DNA of 64,000 nucleotides. It comes from Gordonibacter massiliensis (ex Traore et al. 2017) (GTDB taxonomy: Bacteria; Actinomycetota; Coriobacteriia; Coriobacteriales; Eggerthellaceae). The stretch is from assembly GCA_900170005.1 (NCBI GenBank), contig LT827128.1:1736001-1800000 (forward strand), read 5' to 3'. Positions 1 through 7,677 of the stretch are shown piece after piece; the first letter of the stretch is position 1, and each line of letters starts with the position of its first letter. The translations under genes were made by a program, and so were the position numbers. The notes beneath the pieces were generated by a model. It was not told where the DNA came from. It searched no databases and saw only the letters and a program-made list of their open reading frames with translations.

Positions 1-3000
1 TCCACGGTCGCCACGTAATGCTTCTGGGATTCCAGATCCACGTACACAGGCTGGCCGGGCTCATGGCTGTAAAAGCTCTGCTCGTACACCACCGAGTTGC
101 CAAGCTCGACCGTGACCTTGAAACCGCCGTCCGGCTGGGTGCGGCCTGCACCGTCGCTCCATGCCCAGTCGATGGCCGCGCGCGTGCCGTCGCCGACGAT
201 GTCCACGGCGATGTCCTTCGGCGCGGGAGCGAACACGGTGAGCTCGCACGGAGACCATTCGCTCACCGTGTCGACGGGCGCCGGCGGCGTGGACAGCCGC
301 ACCCGGAAGCGCGCGTCGTCGAACTTCATATCGGCCCTTACCGTGGCGTACAAACGCGCGCTCGTGCGGTCGTCGTTCCAAGCCACGCCCTTGATGGGGT
401 TGCCGGCGTCATCCTTGACGAAGTACTCGTCGGGCACCTGGGACCATCCGTCCTTGTAGTAATCCCACAGAACGACCGGGTCGCGGTCCAGGGGCTGCGC
501 GAACTCGACGTCCGCCGCGAGGTTGATCGTTTCGTTGGTGAACGCATCGTAGTCCTGATGGAAGTTGACCGGCTTCTTGCCGTTGTCGGTGTCCTTCACC
601 ACGGGCTCGTCCGTCACCTGCACCGGCGTGATGCTGGCGGCCACGTTGTCGGCGTACGGCACCACGAACGGCACGCGGTACGGCTCGCTCTCGCCTTGGT
701 AGTTGCCCTTTACGTTGTAGCGGGGGGACGTGCGCGCCACGCACAGGGTGTAGGCCTGGCCCTCGTGCAGGTGCTGGTTCTCCAGCGTGAACGAGCGGGT
801 CGAGCCGTAGTCGGGTTCGAAATACTGCTTCTTCGTGATTATGTTGGTGGGACCGCCCTCTATCCACGCCAGATGGCCGTAGTCGGAGGAGTTCTCTTGG
901 TCCATGAGCACGGGGATGTCGCCCACGAGGCTCCAATTGACGTCGTAGGAGTGCGTGCCCAGGGCCTCGTCTTCCTCCGTGTCGTCTTTCAGCTCGACGG
1001 ACGAGACTTTCGTCTGCGTCTGCGGGATGTCCAGCACGATGCGCGCCGAGCCGGTGTAGACGGTGCCCTCGTACGGCCACGCCTGGTAGTCTATCTTGAA
1101 GCGGTAGTCGTAGCGAGCCTCGTCCATGGAATCGATGTAGAAGATGTGCTGCGCGTCGTTGTGCCCGACGGGACACACGTCTTCCCACGTGCCGCCCTTC
1201 TTGCGCTGCAGCGTCGTATCGAAGCCGTCCGAGGAGCTGGTCTTGAAGCTGGTGGCGAAGTCGAAGCAGACTTCGTGGATCGCGTCGGCTTCCGCGGAGA
1301 TGAGCGTCCAGTCCTCGGGCTGCCGGAAGATCTCGAACGCGGGAAGCCCCGGCTCGCCCCATTGCGCGTATAGCGTGACGGTGTTTTTGCTGTCCACGTA
1401 GTCGGCAAGGTCGGTGGTGTCCTCGTGAGCCCAGGTTGCCGAGGGGTCGCTCCCGTCGCGCTCGGTGGCCCAACCGAGGAAGGAGCAGCCTTCGTCGGCC
1501 TTCGTGCCCGTGTACGAGCAGACGGGCAGCGCGCCGAGGGGATCGCCTTCCATGACCGTCTTGCTCGCCTCAGTCCCCGTCGGATCCATCTTGTACTGGT
1601 TGATGGACCCGGGAGGGTTCAACTCGAATTTGACAGTGTAGGAGTCGGGCACGCAGTAGGCGTAGAAGACAGGTTCGCCGCCGTAGATGCGGTCGTGGAT
1701 GTCGTTTTGGTCCATATTGTATTTTTTGGGAGGCGCGTCCCACGTGCCGTCGGCCTTGGGAGCCTCGCGCGTCCAGTAGGCCCGATGATAACCGTCCGGC
1801 GAGTACGAGCTGGGAAGCTTGAAGTAGCCGTCGTCGCCCGGAATCATGTTCCAATGATAGCTCGCTTGGTCCACCCTGCTGGTCAGGGGGCTTATCCACG
1901 TCGATTCGATTCTCAGGCCGGCGCCCGTCTCCTTGAGCACCGGATACTCGGAGTTCGTGCACGACCACGACCTGTCGTCTTCGTACACGTCGTAGCCCAG
2001 CTCCGAGAGCACGTGCGAGGAGGAGAGCTCGGCATCTCTCACGATGGTGCCGTTGCGACTATTGTCGCTCACGGCGCTTTCCGGCACGCTTTCGCGAGAG
2101 GTGAAGCTGTGGATGACGTTGCCCATGCCCCCTTCGCTAACACCGCCGATGATACCGCCCGCATGGTCGGCCAAAGCCCTGATGAGGCCCGCGTTGTAGC
2201 ACCCCTCGTGCTGTGAGTTGGAGTAGTAGAACGTGTTCTCGAAGTATCCCACCAGGCCGCCGGCGTACTGGGCGCCGCTGTAGGAGAAAACCGTTCCCTG
2301 GTTGAAGCAGTAATCGAAATCGGCGAGGTAGTTCTCGCCCACGCTCATGCATCCCGCCATGCCGCCGGCGTTGCCGTTGCCCCACGCCGTGATGTAGCCG
2401 TTGTTGGAGCTGTACCGGATGGCGCAATCGCGCCTTACCGTGCCCGGCGTGTCGATGCGACCCACCATGCCGCCGGCGTCGCCGTCATCGGAGGTGACGT
2501 CGCCGAAGTTCGCGCAGTTCGTGACAAGGAGGTTTCCGTGCTCGTTGTCGTAGTAGGCGCCGATGAAGCCGCCGCTGTCCTTCTCGCCGAACACGCAGGC
2601 CTGGCTCGTGCAACTTTCTATTTTGAGGTGGCGATCATCGGAGGGGTTGTCCTTGGTGCCGACGCTTTCGAACAGGGTGGCCGCACGGTCATCGGAACCC
2701 GCGTGGGCGTGCATCACCGAGCCCAGGAGATGGAGGTCCTTGACCGTGGTGGAGCCGCCGACCGCGTTCGGCTTGCCGCCGGTTTTGAACAGGCCGCCAT
2801 GCTCGTGGGTGGTGAGCTGGAGTTCCACAAGGTGGCCGTTGCCGTCGAACTCGGCTGCCTGCAGGTCGGGGTGGGCCATGCGGTTGACGACGTCGTCGGT
2901 GATGGCGCCACCGTACTCCGTGCCGTCGATGCCGGGGCCGGTGAGGTCGTTCATGAGGCGCGCGTACTGGGTGCGCTCCCAGTCGACGCCCTTGGCGGTA

Positions 3001-3209
3001 AGCTCGTTGCACCATGCGATGAGGTCATCGGTGTTGTAGATGAGCGTGGGCTCGTCGGCGGTGCCCTTGCCTTGCAGCTCTGCCGCGAAGGCGGGCGAGG
3101 GGGTCGCAAAGCCGGCGAGCGCGAGCGCCATCGCCAGCACTCCCGTTGCGAGCAACGCCGCGAACGCCGTCCGCTTGCTTCCGTGTTCACGCTTGCATAT
3201 CTGACCCAT
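1..3209 (-). CDS. Large secreted repeat protein with InlB-type repeat (partial, C-terminus off window)
   Basis: The frame is open from an ATG at 3209 to the window edge, more than 1,069 residues, so the C-terminus is not visible. Residues 1 to about 43 form a signal peptide: a basic start (MGQICKREHGSKR), a hydrophobic core and an AFAA cleavage region. The middle has Gly-rich stretches with the GG(L/M)VG / GGIIGG pattern of GLUG-like repeats (roughly residues 230-390). Around residues 560-600 a segment ending in VTLYAQWG, preceded by FLGWAT, matches the InlB B-repeat (Listeria-Bacteroides repeat). Fibronectin-like beta-rich sequence follows. The upstream GAGGTG is a reasonable ribosome site. 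This is probably a surface adhesin-like protein, but its substrate and anchoring cannot be told without the C-terminus. It is divergent from the LytTR regulator next door, which may control it. Confidence 0.8.
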   Translation of the reverse strand, partial: MGQICKREHGSKRTAFAALLATGVLAMALALAGFATPSPAFAAELQGKGTADEPTLIYNTDDLIAWCNELTAKGVDWERTQYARLMNDLTGPGIDGTEYGGAITDDVVNRMAHPDLQAAEFDGNGHLVELQLTTHEHGGLFKTGGKPNAVGGSTTVKDLHLLGSVMHAHAGSDDRAATLFESVGTKDNPSDDRHLKIESCTSQACVFGEKDSGGFIGAYYDNEHGNLLVTNCANFGDVTSDDGDAGGMVGRIDTPGTVRRDCAIRYSSNNGYITAWGNGNAGGMAGCMSVGENYLADFDYCFNQGTVFSYSGAQYAGGLVGYFENTFYYSNSQHEGCYNAGLIRALADHAGGIIGGVSEGGMGNVIHSFTSRESVPESAVSDNSRNGTIVRDAELSSSHVLSELGYDVYEDDRSWSCTNSEYPVLKETGAGLRIESTWISPLTSRVDQASYHWNMIPGDDGYFKLPSSYSPDGYHRAYWTREAPKADGTWDAPPKKYNMDQNDIHDRIYGGEPVFYAYCVPDSYTVKFELNPPGSINQYKMDPTGTEASKTVMEGDPLGALPVCSYTGTKADEGCSFLGWATERDGSDPSATWAHEDTTDLADYVDSKNTVTLYAQWGEPGLPAFEIFRQPEDWTLISAEADAIHEVCFDFATSFKTSSSDGFDTTLQRKKGGTWEDVCPVGHNDAQHIFYIDSMDEARYDYRFKIDYQAWPYEGTVYTGSARIVLDIPQTQTKVSSVELKDDTEEDEALGTHSYDVNWSLVGDIPVLMDQENSSDYGHLAWIEGGPTNIITKKQYFEPDYGSTRSFTLENQHLHEGQAYTLCVARTSPRYNVKGNYQGESEPYRVPFVVPYADNVAASITPVQVTDEPVVKDTDNGKKPVNFHQDYDAFTNETINLAADVEFAQPLDRDPVVLWDYYKDGWSQVPDEYFVKDDAGNPIKGVAWNDDRTSARLYATVRADMKFDDARFRVRLSTPPAPVDTVSEWSPCELTVFAPAPKDIAVDIVGDGTRAAIDWAWSDGAGRTQPDGGFKVTVELGNSVVYEQSFYSHEPGQPVYVDLESQKHYVATV

Positions 3210-3283
3210 ACCGCACCTCGTTCTCGCAGGAAAGCACAACTCAAAGGAAAGTTTACCGAGGTGCGAAAGCGAAAACCGCTTTC

Positions 3284-3313
3284 TGGCACGAAACGAGACG
3301 ATGTGGCACGAAA
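3284..3313 (+). promoter_or_regulatory. Paired direct repeat TGGCACGAAA, copy 1
   Basis: The decamer TGGCACGAAA occurs at 3284-3293 and 3304-3313, exactly 20 bp apart. It lies 75-105 bp upstream of the secreted protein start. Two short direct repeats one to two helical turns apart are the usual layout of LytTR-type binding sites, and a LytTR regulator is encoded next door. The link to that regulator is inference. Confidence 0.5.
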
Positions 3314-3586
3314 GCAGGGCGACCGCGCCGCCAGCGGCGAGTGCGGCGGGGATGCACCTTAAAGGCCAGCGCCGCGTCCGCCGGCCGAACACGGCAGCCC
3401 GCCTGTCGCCTGGATGCGGCAAGCTCGTCCGCCCTTCGGGGCAACCAGTACCCCCTTCCCAACCCCACGGTTCGCCGGCAACCCAACTCCCCTCGAGAGA
3501 GCTTGCCGGCGCGACGATGAAACGTTTCTGAGAATGAGGGGCGCTGCATTATACTGTTCGTCAGGCGATCCCCAGCACGCGCGAGC

Positions 3587-3616
3587 TGGCACGAAACACG
3601 GCGATCTGGCACGAAA
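3587..3616 (+). promoter_or_regulatory. Paired direct repeat TGGCACGAAA, copy 2
   Basis: The same decamer occurs at 3587-3596 and 3607-3616, again with a 20 bp period and in the same orientation as copy 1. It sits 49-78 bp upstream of the LytTR regulator start, which suggests autoregulation. The rest of the 3210-3664 gap holds a TATACT-like hexamer near 3550 and GC-rich inverted repeats; I see no gene in it. Confidence 0.5.
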
Positions 3617-3664
3617 ACATCCGTCGACCTTCGACGATACCGCCAAAATGGAAAGGAGGCTCGA

Positions 3665-4459
3665 ATGACGCCCCGCACAAGCGATGCGCGCCGTCCAGGC
3701 GAGCCTTTCCCTGCAGGCCTGTACCGTAGAAAGAGACCGATGAGAATCGCCATCGTCGACGATTGCACCCATGATGCTGAAACCCTTGAGCAAACGCTGC
3801 GCACGCATCTGGAGAAGCGCGGACGCACCTGCGATATCAGCCGCTTCAGCAGCGGAGAAAGCCTGTTCGAGGCCCCCGATGCGCTCGCCTACGACCTCGT
3901 GTTCCTAGACGTGTACTTGGACGGGGCCAACGGCATCGAGGTGGCCGAACGGCTGCGGCGCGAGAACTACCCCGGCCTCATCATCTTCACCACCATATCG
4001 AGCGAGCACGCCGTGGACGGCTTCCGCGTGCGCGCGTTCCACTACTTGACCAAGCCCTTCTCACCCGACGACATCGCCGCCGCGCTCGACGAGGCCATCG
4101 CGCGCCTGGCCGGCGACGAGACCGTGTTGCGCGTGCACGACGGCGCCACGGCGGTGAACGTGCCGCTGTCGCAGGTGCGCTCCATCACCGCCGACGGGCA
4201 CTACCTGAACCTCAGCACCGTGAACGGGCCGCTGCGCTGGCGCCAGTCCTTCAGCCGGCTCGCAGACCTGGTGGCCCCCTATCCGCAGCTGTTCGTTTGC
4301 AACCGGGGCATCATGGTGAACCTCGCCCACGCCGACGACCTCACCGACGACGGCTGCTTCCTCATGGACGACGGCACGAAGCTGCCCGTGCGCCAGGCAT
4401 CGCGCACTGAAGCACGCAGCCGCTACTTCGACTACCTGTTCTCCCGCGCGCGAGGGTAA
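3665..4459 (+). CDS. LytTR-family response regulator
   Basis: This is a two-domain response regulator. The receiver domain begins at MRIAIVDD (about residue 26). Acidic residues are at 32-33, the phospho-acceptor is Asp82 in FLDVYLDG, and the conserved Lys is about 130 in YLTKPFS. A LytTR DNA-binding domain occupies roughly residues 150-260 (GHYLNLST, FVCNRGIMVNLAHAD). The start at 3665 has a strong AAAGGAGG at good spacing but adds 25 residues before the receiver; a start at 3740 would give the canonical N-terminus with a weaker ribosome site. No histidine kinase is adjacent. LytTR regulators usually control cell-surface or extracellular functions, which fits the divergent secreted protein. 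Target and signal are unknown. Confidence 0.88.
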   Translation: MTPRTSDARRPGEPFPAGLYRRKRPMRIAIVDDCTHDAETLEQTLRTHLEKRGRTCDISRFSSGESLFEAPDALAYDLVFLDVYLDGANGIEVAERLRRENYPGLIIFTTISSEHAVDGFRVRAFHYLTKPFSPDDIAAALDEAIARLAGDETVLRVHDGATAVNVPLSQVRSITADGHYLNLSTVNGPLRWRQSFSRLADLVAPYPQLFVCNRGIMVNLAHADDLTDDGCFLMDDGTKLPVRQASRTEARSRYFDYLFSRARG

Positions 4460-4508
4460 AGGCGGGCGCGCTCGGACGCTTGCGGGGGGGGCACTTCAAG
4501 AGCGGACG

Positions 4509-4587
4509 GACTTTGCAAACCCGAAAACAGGGCGAAATCGCGACTTTGCAAACCGGAAAAGGGCCTGTTTCGGGGATTTTGCAAACC
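4509..4587 (+). repeat. Three 13-bp direct repeats with exact 33-bp period
   Basis: GACTTTGCAAACC occurs at 4509-4521 and 4542-4554, and GATTTTGCAAACC at 4575-4587, so the start-to-start distance is 33 bp both times. The intervening sequences differ, apart from an inverted pair (CCCGAAAACAGG near 4520 and CCTGTTTCGGG near 4564). They lie between convergent genes, so an ordinary promoter role is not obvious. A short frame through them would repeat TLQT every 11 residues, but I do not regard it as a gene. Confidence 0.6.
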
Positions 4588-4605
4588 ACACGCGCCGTCA
4601 GAAAA

Positions 4606-4667
4606 CGCATTGTCGCCCCAAAGACGCGGTTTTGCTGCGAAAAACGCGTCTTTGGGGCGACAATGCG
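4606..4667. terminator. Perfect 23-bp inverted repeat (bidirectional terminator or repeat element)
   Basis: The arms 4606-4628 and 4645-4667 are perfectly complementary, separated by 16 nt whose TTTT/AAAA ends can also pair. It lies between the convergent LytTR regulator and map. It has no clear flanking T-run, so it may be a stable transcription-blocking hairpin or a mobile palindromic repeat rather than a textbook terminator. Confidence 0.55.
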
Positions 4668-4693
4668 GGCGCTCGCTGCGGGGAGGGGGGGGT

Positions 4694-5578
4694 CTACCAG
4701 GATAGCAGCTCGCAGCCGTCCTCGGTGACTACCAGCTGCACTTCCCATTGGGCGGTGTCGCTGCCGTCGGCGGTGCGCACGGTCCAGCCGTTCGGGTCGC
4801 TCATGTCGATCTCCTGCGCGCCGGCGTTGATCATGGGCTCGATGGTGAACACGAGGCCCGGCGCCAGCACCATGCCCGTGCCCGCCTCGGCCACATGGCT
4901 CACGAACGGGTCCTCATGGAAGTCGAGCCCGATGCCGTGGCCGCCGAACTCGCGCACCACCGAGAAGCCCTGCGCCTTCGCGTAGGCGTTCACCGCCGCA
5001 CCCACGTCGCCGAGCAACCCCCAGGGCTTCACGGCGGCAAGCCCGGCCTCCAGGGCCTTCTTCGTCTCGTCCACTAGGCGGCGACGCTCCGGCGACACCG
5101 CGCCGATGCAGAACATGCGCGACGAGTCGGAATAGTAGCCGTCCAGAATGGTGGAGCAGTCCACGTTCACGATATCGCCCTCTTGCAGCACGTCGTCCTC
5201 GGAGGGGATGCCGTGGCACACCACCTCGTTCAGGGAGGTGCACACGCTTTTCGGATAGCCCTCGTAGTTGAGGTCGGCCGGAATGCCGCCGTGCTCCACC
5301 GTGTAGTCGTGCACCCAGCGGTCGACCTGTTCGGTGGTCACGCCGGGCCCGATGCGCTCGGACACGTAGTCCAGCACGCCGATGTTGATGGCCGCGCTGC
5401 GCTTGATGCCCTCGATGTCGGCCACGCTCTTCAACAACGCGCGCTCGGGCACTTCGAAACCCTGCTCGTACAGGCCCTGCAGCCGCTCGTCGAAGTCCAA
5501 GTGGCATTTCTTGTACTTGCGCCCGCTGCCGCACCAACACGCGTCGTTGCGGCCGGGCTGTTCTTCACCGTCGTACAT
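4694..5578 (-). CDS. map: Type I methionine aminopeptidase with N-terminal SEC-C motif
   Basis: The enzyme removes the initiator Met from new proteins in the cytoplasm. Residues 14-26 (CWCGSGRKYKKCH) are a SEC-C zinc motif, fused in front of the catalytic domain in some bacteria and thought to aid ribosome docking. The pita-bread fold shows the metal ligands: Asp residues in NVDCSTILDGYYSD, His in GGHGIGLDFHEDP, and Glu in FTIEPMIN and WEVQLVVTEDG. At 294 residues it has the expected length for a SEC-C fusion. It is monocistronic and convergent with the LytTR regulator. Confidence 0.93.
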   Translation of the reverse strand: MYDGEEQPGRNDACWCGSGRKYKKCHLDFDERLQGLYEQGFEVPERALLKSVADIEGIKRSAAINIGVLDYVSERIGPGVTTEQVDRWVHDYTVEHGGIPADLNYEGYPKSVCTSLNEVVCHGIPSEDDVLQEGDIVNVDCSTILDGYYSDSSRMFCIGAVSPERRRLVDETKKALEAGLAAVKPWGLLGDVGAAVNAYAKAQGFSVVREFGGHGIGLDFHEDPFVSHVAEAGTGMVLAPGLVFTIEPMINAGAQEIDMSDPNGWTVRTADGSDTAQWEVQLVVTEDGCELLSW

Positions 5579-5742
5579 GCTGATTCCTTTCGCTCGCGGC
5601 CATTGTACCGCTTGTTAGACGGAGCGAACAGGTAGAAGGGCGCGATCCGCCGTTTCCGCAGCCGCTTGGAAGGAGAAGCGTACGAAAACCCGACAATTCC
5701 GCCGGCGAAATCGTGTTACCCGATAATGGCCGAGCAGCCACG

Positions 5743-5789
5743 CGGCGTCGCCTGCGGACAGTCGTGCCGACCGCGCGCAGGCGACGCCG
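5743..5789. repeat. 14-bp perfect inverted repeat upstream of the lipoprotein gene
   Basis: The arms 5743-5756 and 5776-5789 (core GGCGTCGCCTGCG) are complementary with a 19-nt loop. The element lies between map and the divergent lipoprotein gene, about 28 bp before the lipoprotein start, where it would form a hairpin in the leader. No U-tract is present. Confidence 0.45.
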
Positions 5790-5817
5790 TGAAGCCCCCG
5801 TCGAAAGGAAGCGCCCT

Positions 5818-6642
5818 ATGCCGCAGCAACCCCGTTTCTCCCTGATCGCCTGGTGCTTCGCGCTCGCCCTCGCCTGCGCGACGATCGCGGGGTGCGGCGC
5901 CGCCCCTCGGGAAAGCAACGACCCGGACGGCCCCGTTTCGCCCGAACCTTTCGGCGAGCAGGTGCGCGACCGCGAAGCCGCCCCTCTTGAAATTGCGGAT
6001 GGCGCAGACAAGGTCGTTGCGCAGCCTTCGTACGGCGTCGACCCCGCTTCGATCGCCTCCGCCTACGACCTCGGCGCCATCCTCTCGCTCGACCCCGCGG
6101 AGACCCCCGCAACCCTGGAGCGCCTCGGATTCGAATACGAGATGGGCGTTCCCATTGGGGCTTGGAAGAGCGTGTCCGCCGACACGTCGCTCTCGCCCGC
6201 CGACTCGACCACGCGCCTGCATACGGGCGTCGGCGGGGGCGAGACCACGCCCGACCTCATGCTCGAGGGAAGGCGACCCGGGGCTATCAGCATGAACGTG
6301 ACGGCTCCGCTCGCCAGCGAGGAGGAGGCGGAAACCGTTTGCGCTGCGCTGCTGGAAGCGGCCGGTTGCGAGGGCGAGCTGTCGCGCACGGTCGTGGACA
6401 ACTATCGGTTCAACCGGCACGAGGTCACGCGCATCGGAGCCTGTCCCGAAGGGGGCGCCGGGGTGCTGTGGCGGCTGGACGTTTGGAGCCAGCGGCTGGA
6501 AGGCGAGTCCTCCTCGTACAGTTCCACCACGTACTCGCTCGCCTTCTACACGCGCGACGGCGTGCTGAGCTCCGGGGATACGAGCCTGATGGAGGCTATC
6601 GGCATATACGAGCCGGCGACGGCCGCATCCGCACAGGGCTGA
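5818..6642 (+). CDS. Putative lipoprotein of unknown function
   Basis: The protein has 274 residues. It begins with a lipoprotein signal: MPQQPRF, a hydrophobic core, then TIAGC with Cys at about residue 23. The start at 5818 is preferred because AAAGGAAG precedes it and it gives a proper signal peptide. After the signal comes an acidic, Pro-rich linker and a mixed alpha/beta domain with two Cys (about residues 182 and 188) that might pair. I recognise no family. It is monocistronic, convergent with the DegV gene, and its stop codon lies in the first of three GGGCTGACG repeats. Confidence 0.72.
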   Translation: MPQQPRFSLIAWCFALALACATIAGCGAAPRESNDPDGPVSPEPFGEQVRDREAAPLEIADGADKVVAQPSYGVDPASIASAYDLGAILSLDPAETPATLERLGFEYEMGVPIGAWKSVSADTSLSPADSTTRLHTGVGGGETTPDLMLEGRRPGAISMNVTAPLASEEEAETVCAALLEAAGCEGELSRTVVDNYRFNRHEVTRIGACPEGGAGVLWRLDVWSQRLEGESSSYSSTTYSLAFYTRDGVLSSGDTSLMEAIGIYEPATAASAQG

Positions 6643-6677
6643 CGTGCAGGGCTGACGCGCGGGGGGGGCTGACGCGC
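6636..6677 (+). repeat. Three near-identical 12-bp tandem repeats
   Basis: GGGCTGACGTGC at 6636-6647 is followed by GGGCTGACGCGC at 6649-6660 and 6666-6677. The first copy contains the stop codon of the lipoprotein gene. It is probably a slippage product. Confidence 0.6.
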
Positions 6678-6698
6678 AGAGTCGGCCCCTCGCCAGCC

Positions 6699-7583
6699 CT
6701 ACGCGAACTGGCGCTTCGCGCAGCCGATGCCCAGGGCGCCGGGGCCCACGTGGCAGGCGATGCTCAGGGGCAGGCGGTCGACGTACACGTCGGGCGTGCC
6801 GAAATGGGCGCGCACCTCGTCGGCGAACGTCCGGGCGTCCTCGTCGCGGTTCGTGTGCGCCACGTAGAGATGCACGTCGGCCACCTCGCCGAAGCGCTTG
6901 GCGATGTCGGCCGCGAGCGCCTTGATCATGGCGCGCTTCGCCGCCTTGAACGTCTTGGCCACCGTGAACGCGTCCAGCTTCTCGCCCTGGATCTGCAGCA
7001 CCGGCCTGATCTTGAGCACCGATCCCACAGCTGCCGCGGCCGGCGTGATGCGGCCGCTCTTGCGCAGGTGCGCCATGGTGTCCACCATGAGGTAGATGCT
7101 GGCGTCCAGCTTCGTGCGCTCCAGAAGCGCGCGCGTCTCGGCGGCCGACTTGCCCTCGCTTATCCAGCGCAGCGCGTCGAGCACCGCCTCGCGCTGCGTG
7201 ACCGAGATGCGCTGGTTGTCCGCCACGTGCACGCGCCCGCCGCTGTGCTCGGCCAGCTGGCACGCCGTGGCGCACGAGCCGGACAGGCCGCTCGACATGG
7301 GGATGTAGATGATCTCGTCGTACGTTTCGAGCAGTTCCTTCCAACGTCGGCCCAGATCGACGATGGACGGCTGCGACGTGACGATGTCGGCACCGTCTGT
7401 TTGGCGCGCGTAGAAACGCCCCGCGTCGAGGTTCACGCCCTCGAAGCACTCCTCGCCGTCCACGACGAAGGGCATGGGCACCACGTACACGCCCAGCCGG
7501 TCGGCCTCCTCCTGCATGATGCCGCTGTTGGTGTCCGTGACGACCGCGACGTTCTTCCCCACCTGCTCCACCCTCTCAAACAA
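6699..7583 (-). CDS. DegV family fatty-acid-binding protein
   Basis: DegV proteins bind a fatty acid and hand it to fatty acid kinase (FakA) in those bacteria that have it. The family signatures are present: VVTDTNSG near the N-terminus, VVPMPFVVDGEE, TSQPS, IPMSSGLSGSCATA and a C-terminal GPGALGIG. At about 294 residues the length is typical. The frame opens at a TTG (7583) with no clear ribosome site. A GTG eight codons or so later, behind GAGGGTGGAG, is an alternative start and would remove only a few residues. No fatty acid kinase gene is nearby. Confidence 0.88.
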   Translation of the reverse strand: MFERVEQVGKNVAVVTDTNSGIMQEEADRLGVYVVPMPFVVDGEECFEGVNLDAGRFYARQTDGADIVTSQPSIVDLGRRWKELLETYDEIIYIPMSSGLSGSCATACQLAEHSGGRVHVADNQRISVTQREAVLDALRWISEGKSAAETRALLERTKLDASIYLMVDTMAHLRKSGRITPAAAAVGSVLKIRPVLQIQGEKLDAFTVAKTFKAAKRAMIKALAADIAKRFGEVADVHLYVAHTNRDEDARTFADEVRAHFGTPDVYVDRLPLSIACHVGPGALGIGCAKRQFA

Positions 7584-7677
7584 TGAGCGACGGGATTCCC
7601 CGCCGCTCGATGCGGGCGAGCGGCCCCCGGCCGCATCGCCCGTTTCTCACGCATATAGACCTATTATGGACGATCTG

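Noticed and set aside
18-1373. A 451-residue plus-strand frame at the left edge
   Set aside because: It is antisense to the secreted repeat protein, whose translation has a signal peptide and known repeat types. The plus frame is compositionally arginine/valine-rich shadow sequence.
4509-4587. A possible CRISPR remnant
   Set aside because: Only three 13-bp repeats with 20-bp spacers, no leader and no cas genes nearby.
4480-4728. An 82-residue frame through the 33-bp-period repeats, giving repeated TLQT
   Set aside because: The 33-bp period is a multiple of three, so any frame would look repetitive. There is no ribosome site, and the frame runs through the hairpin into map.
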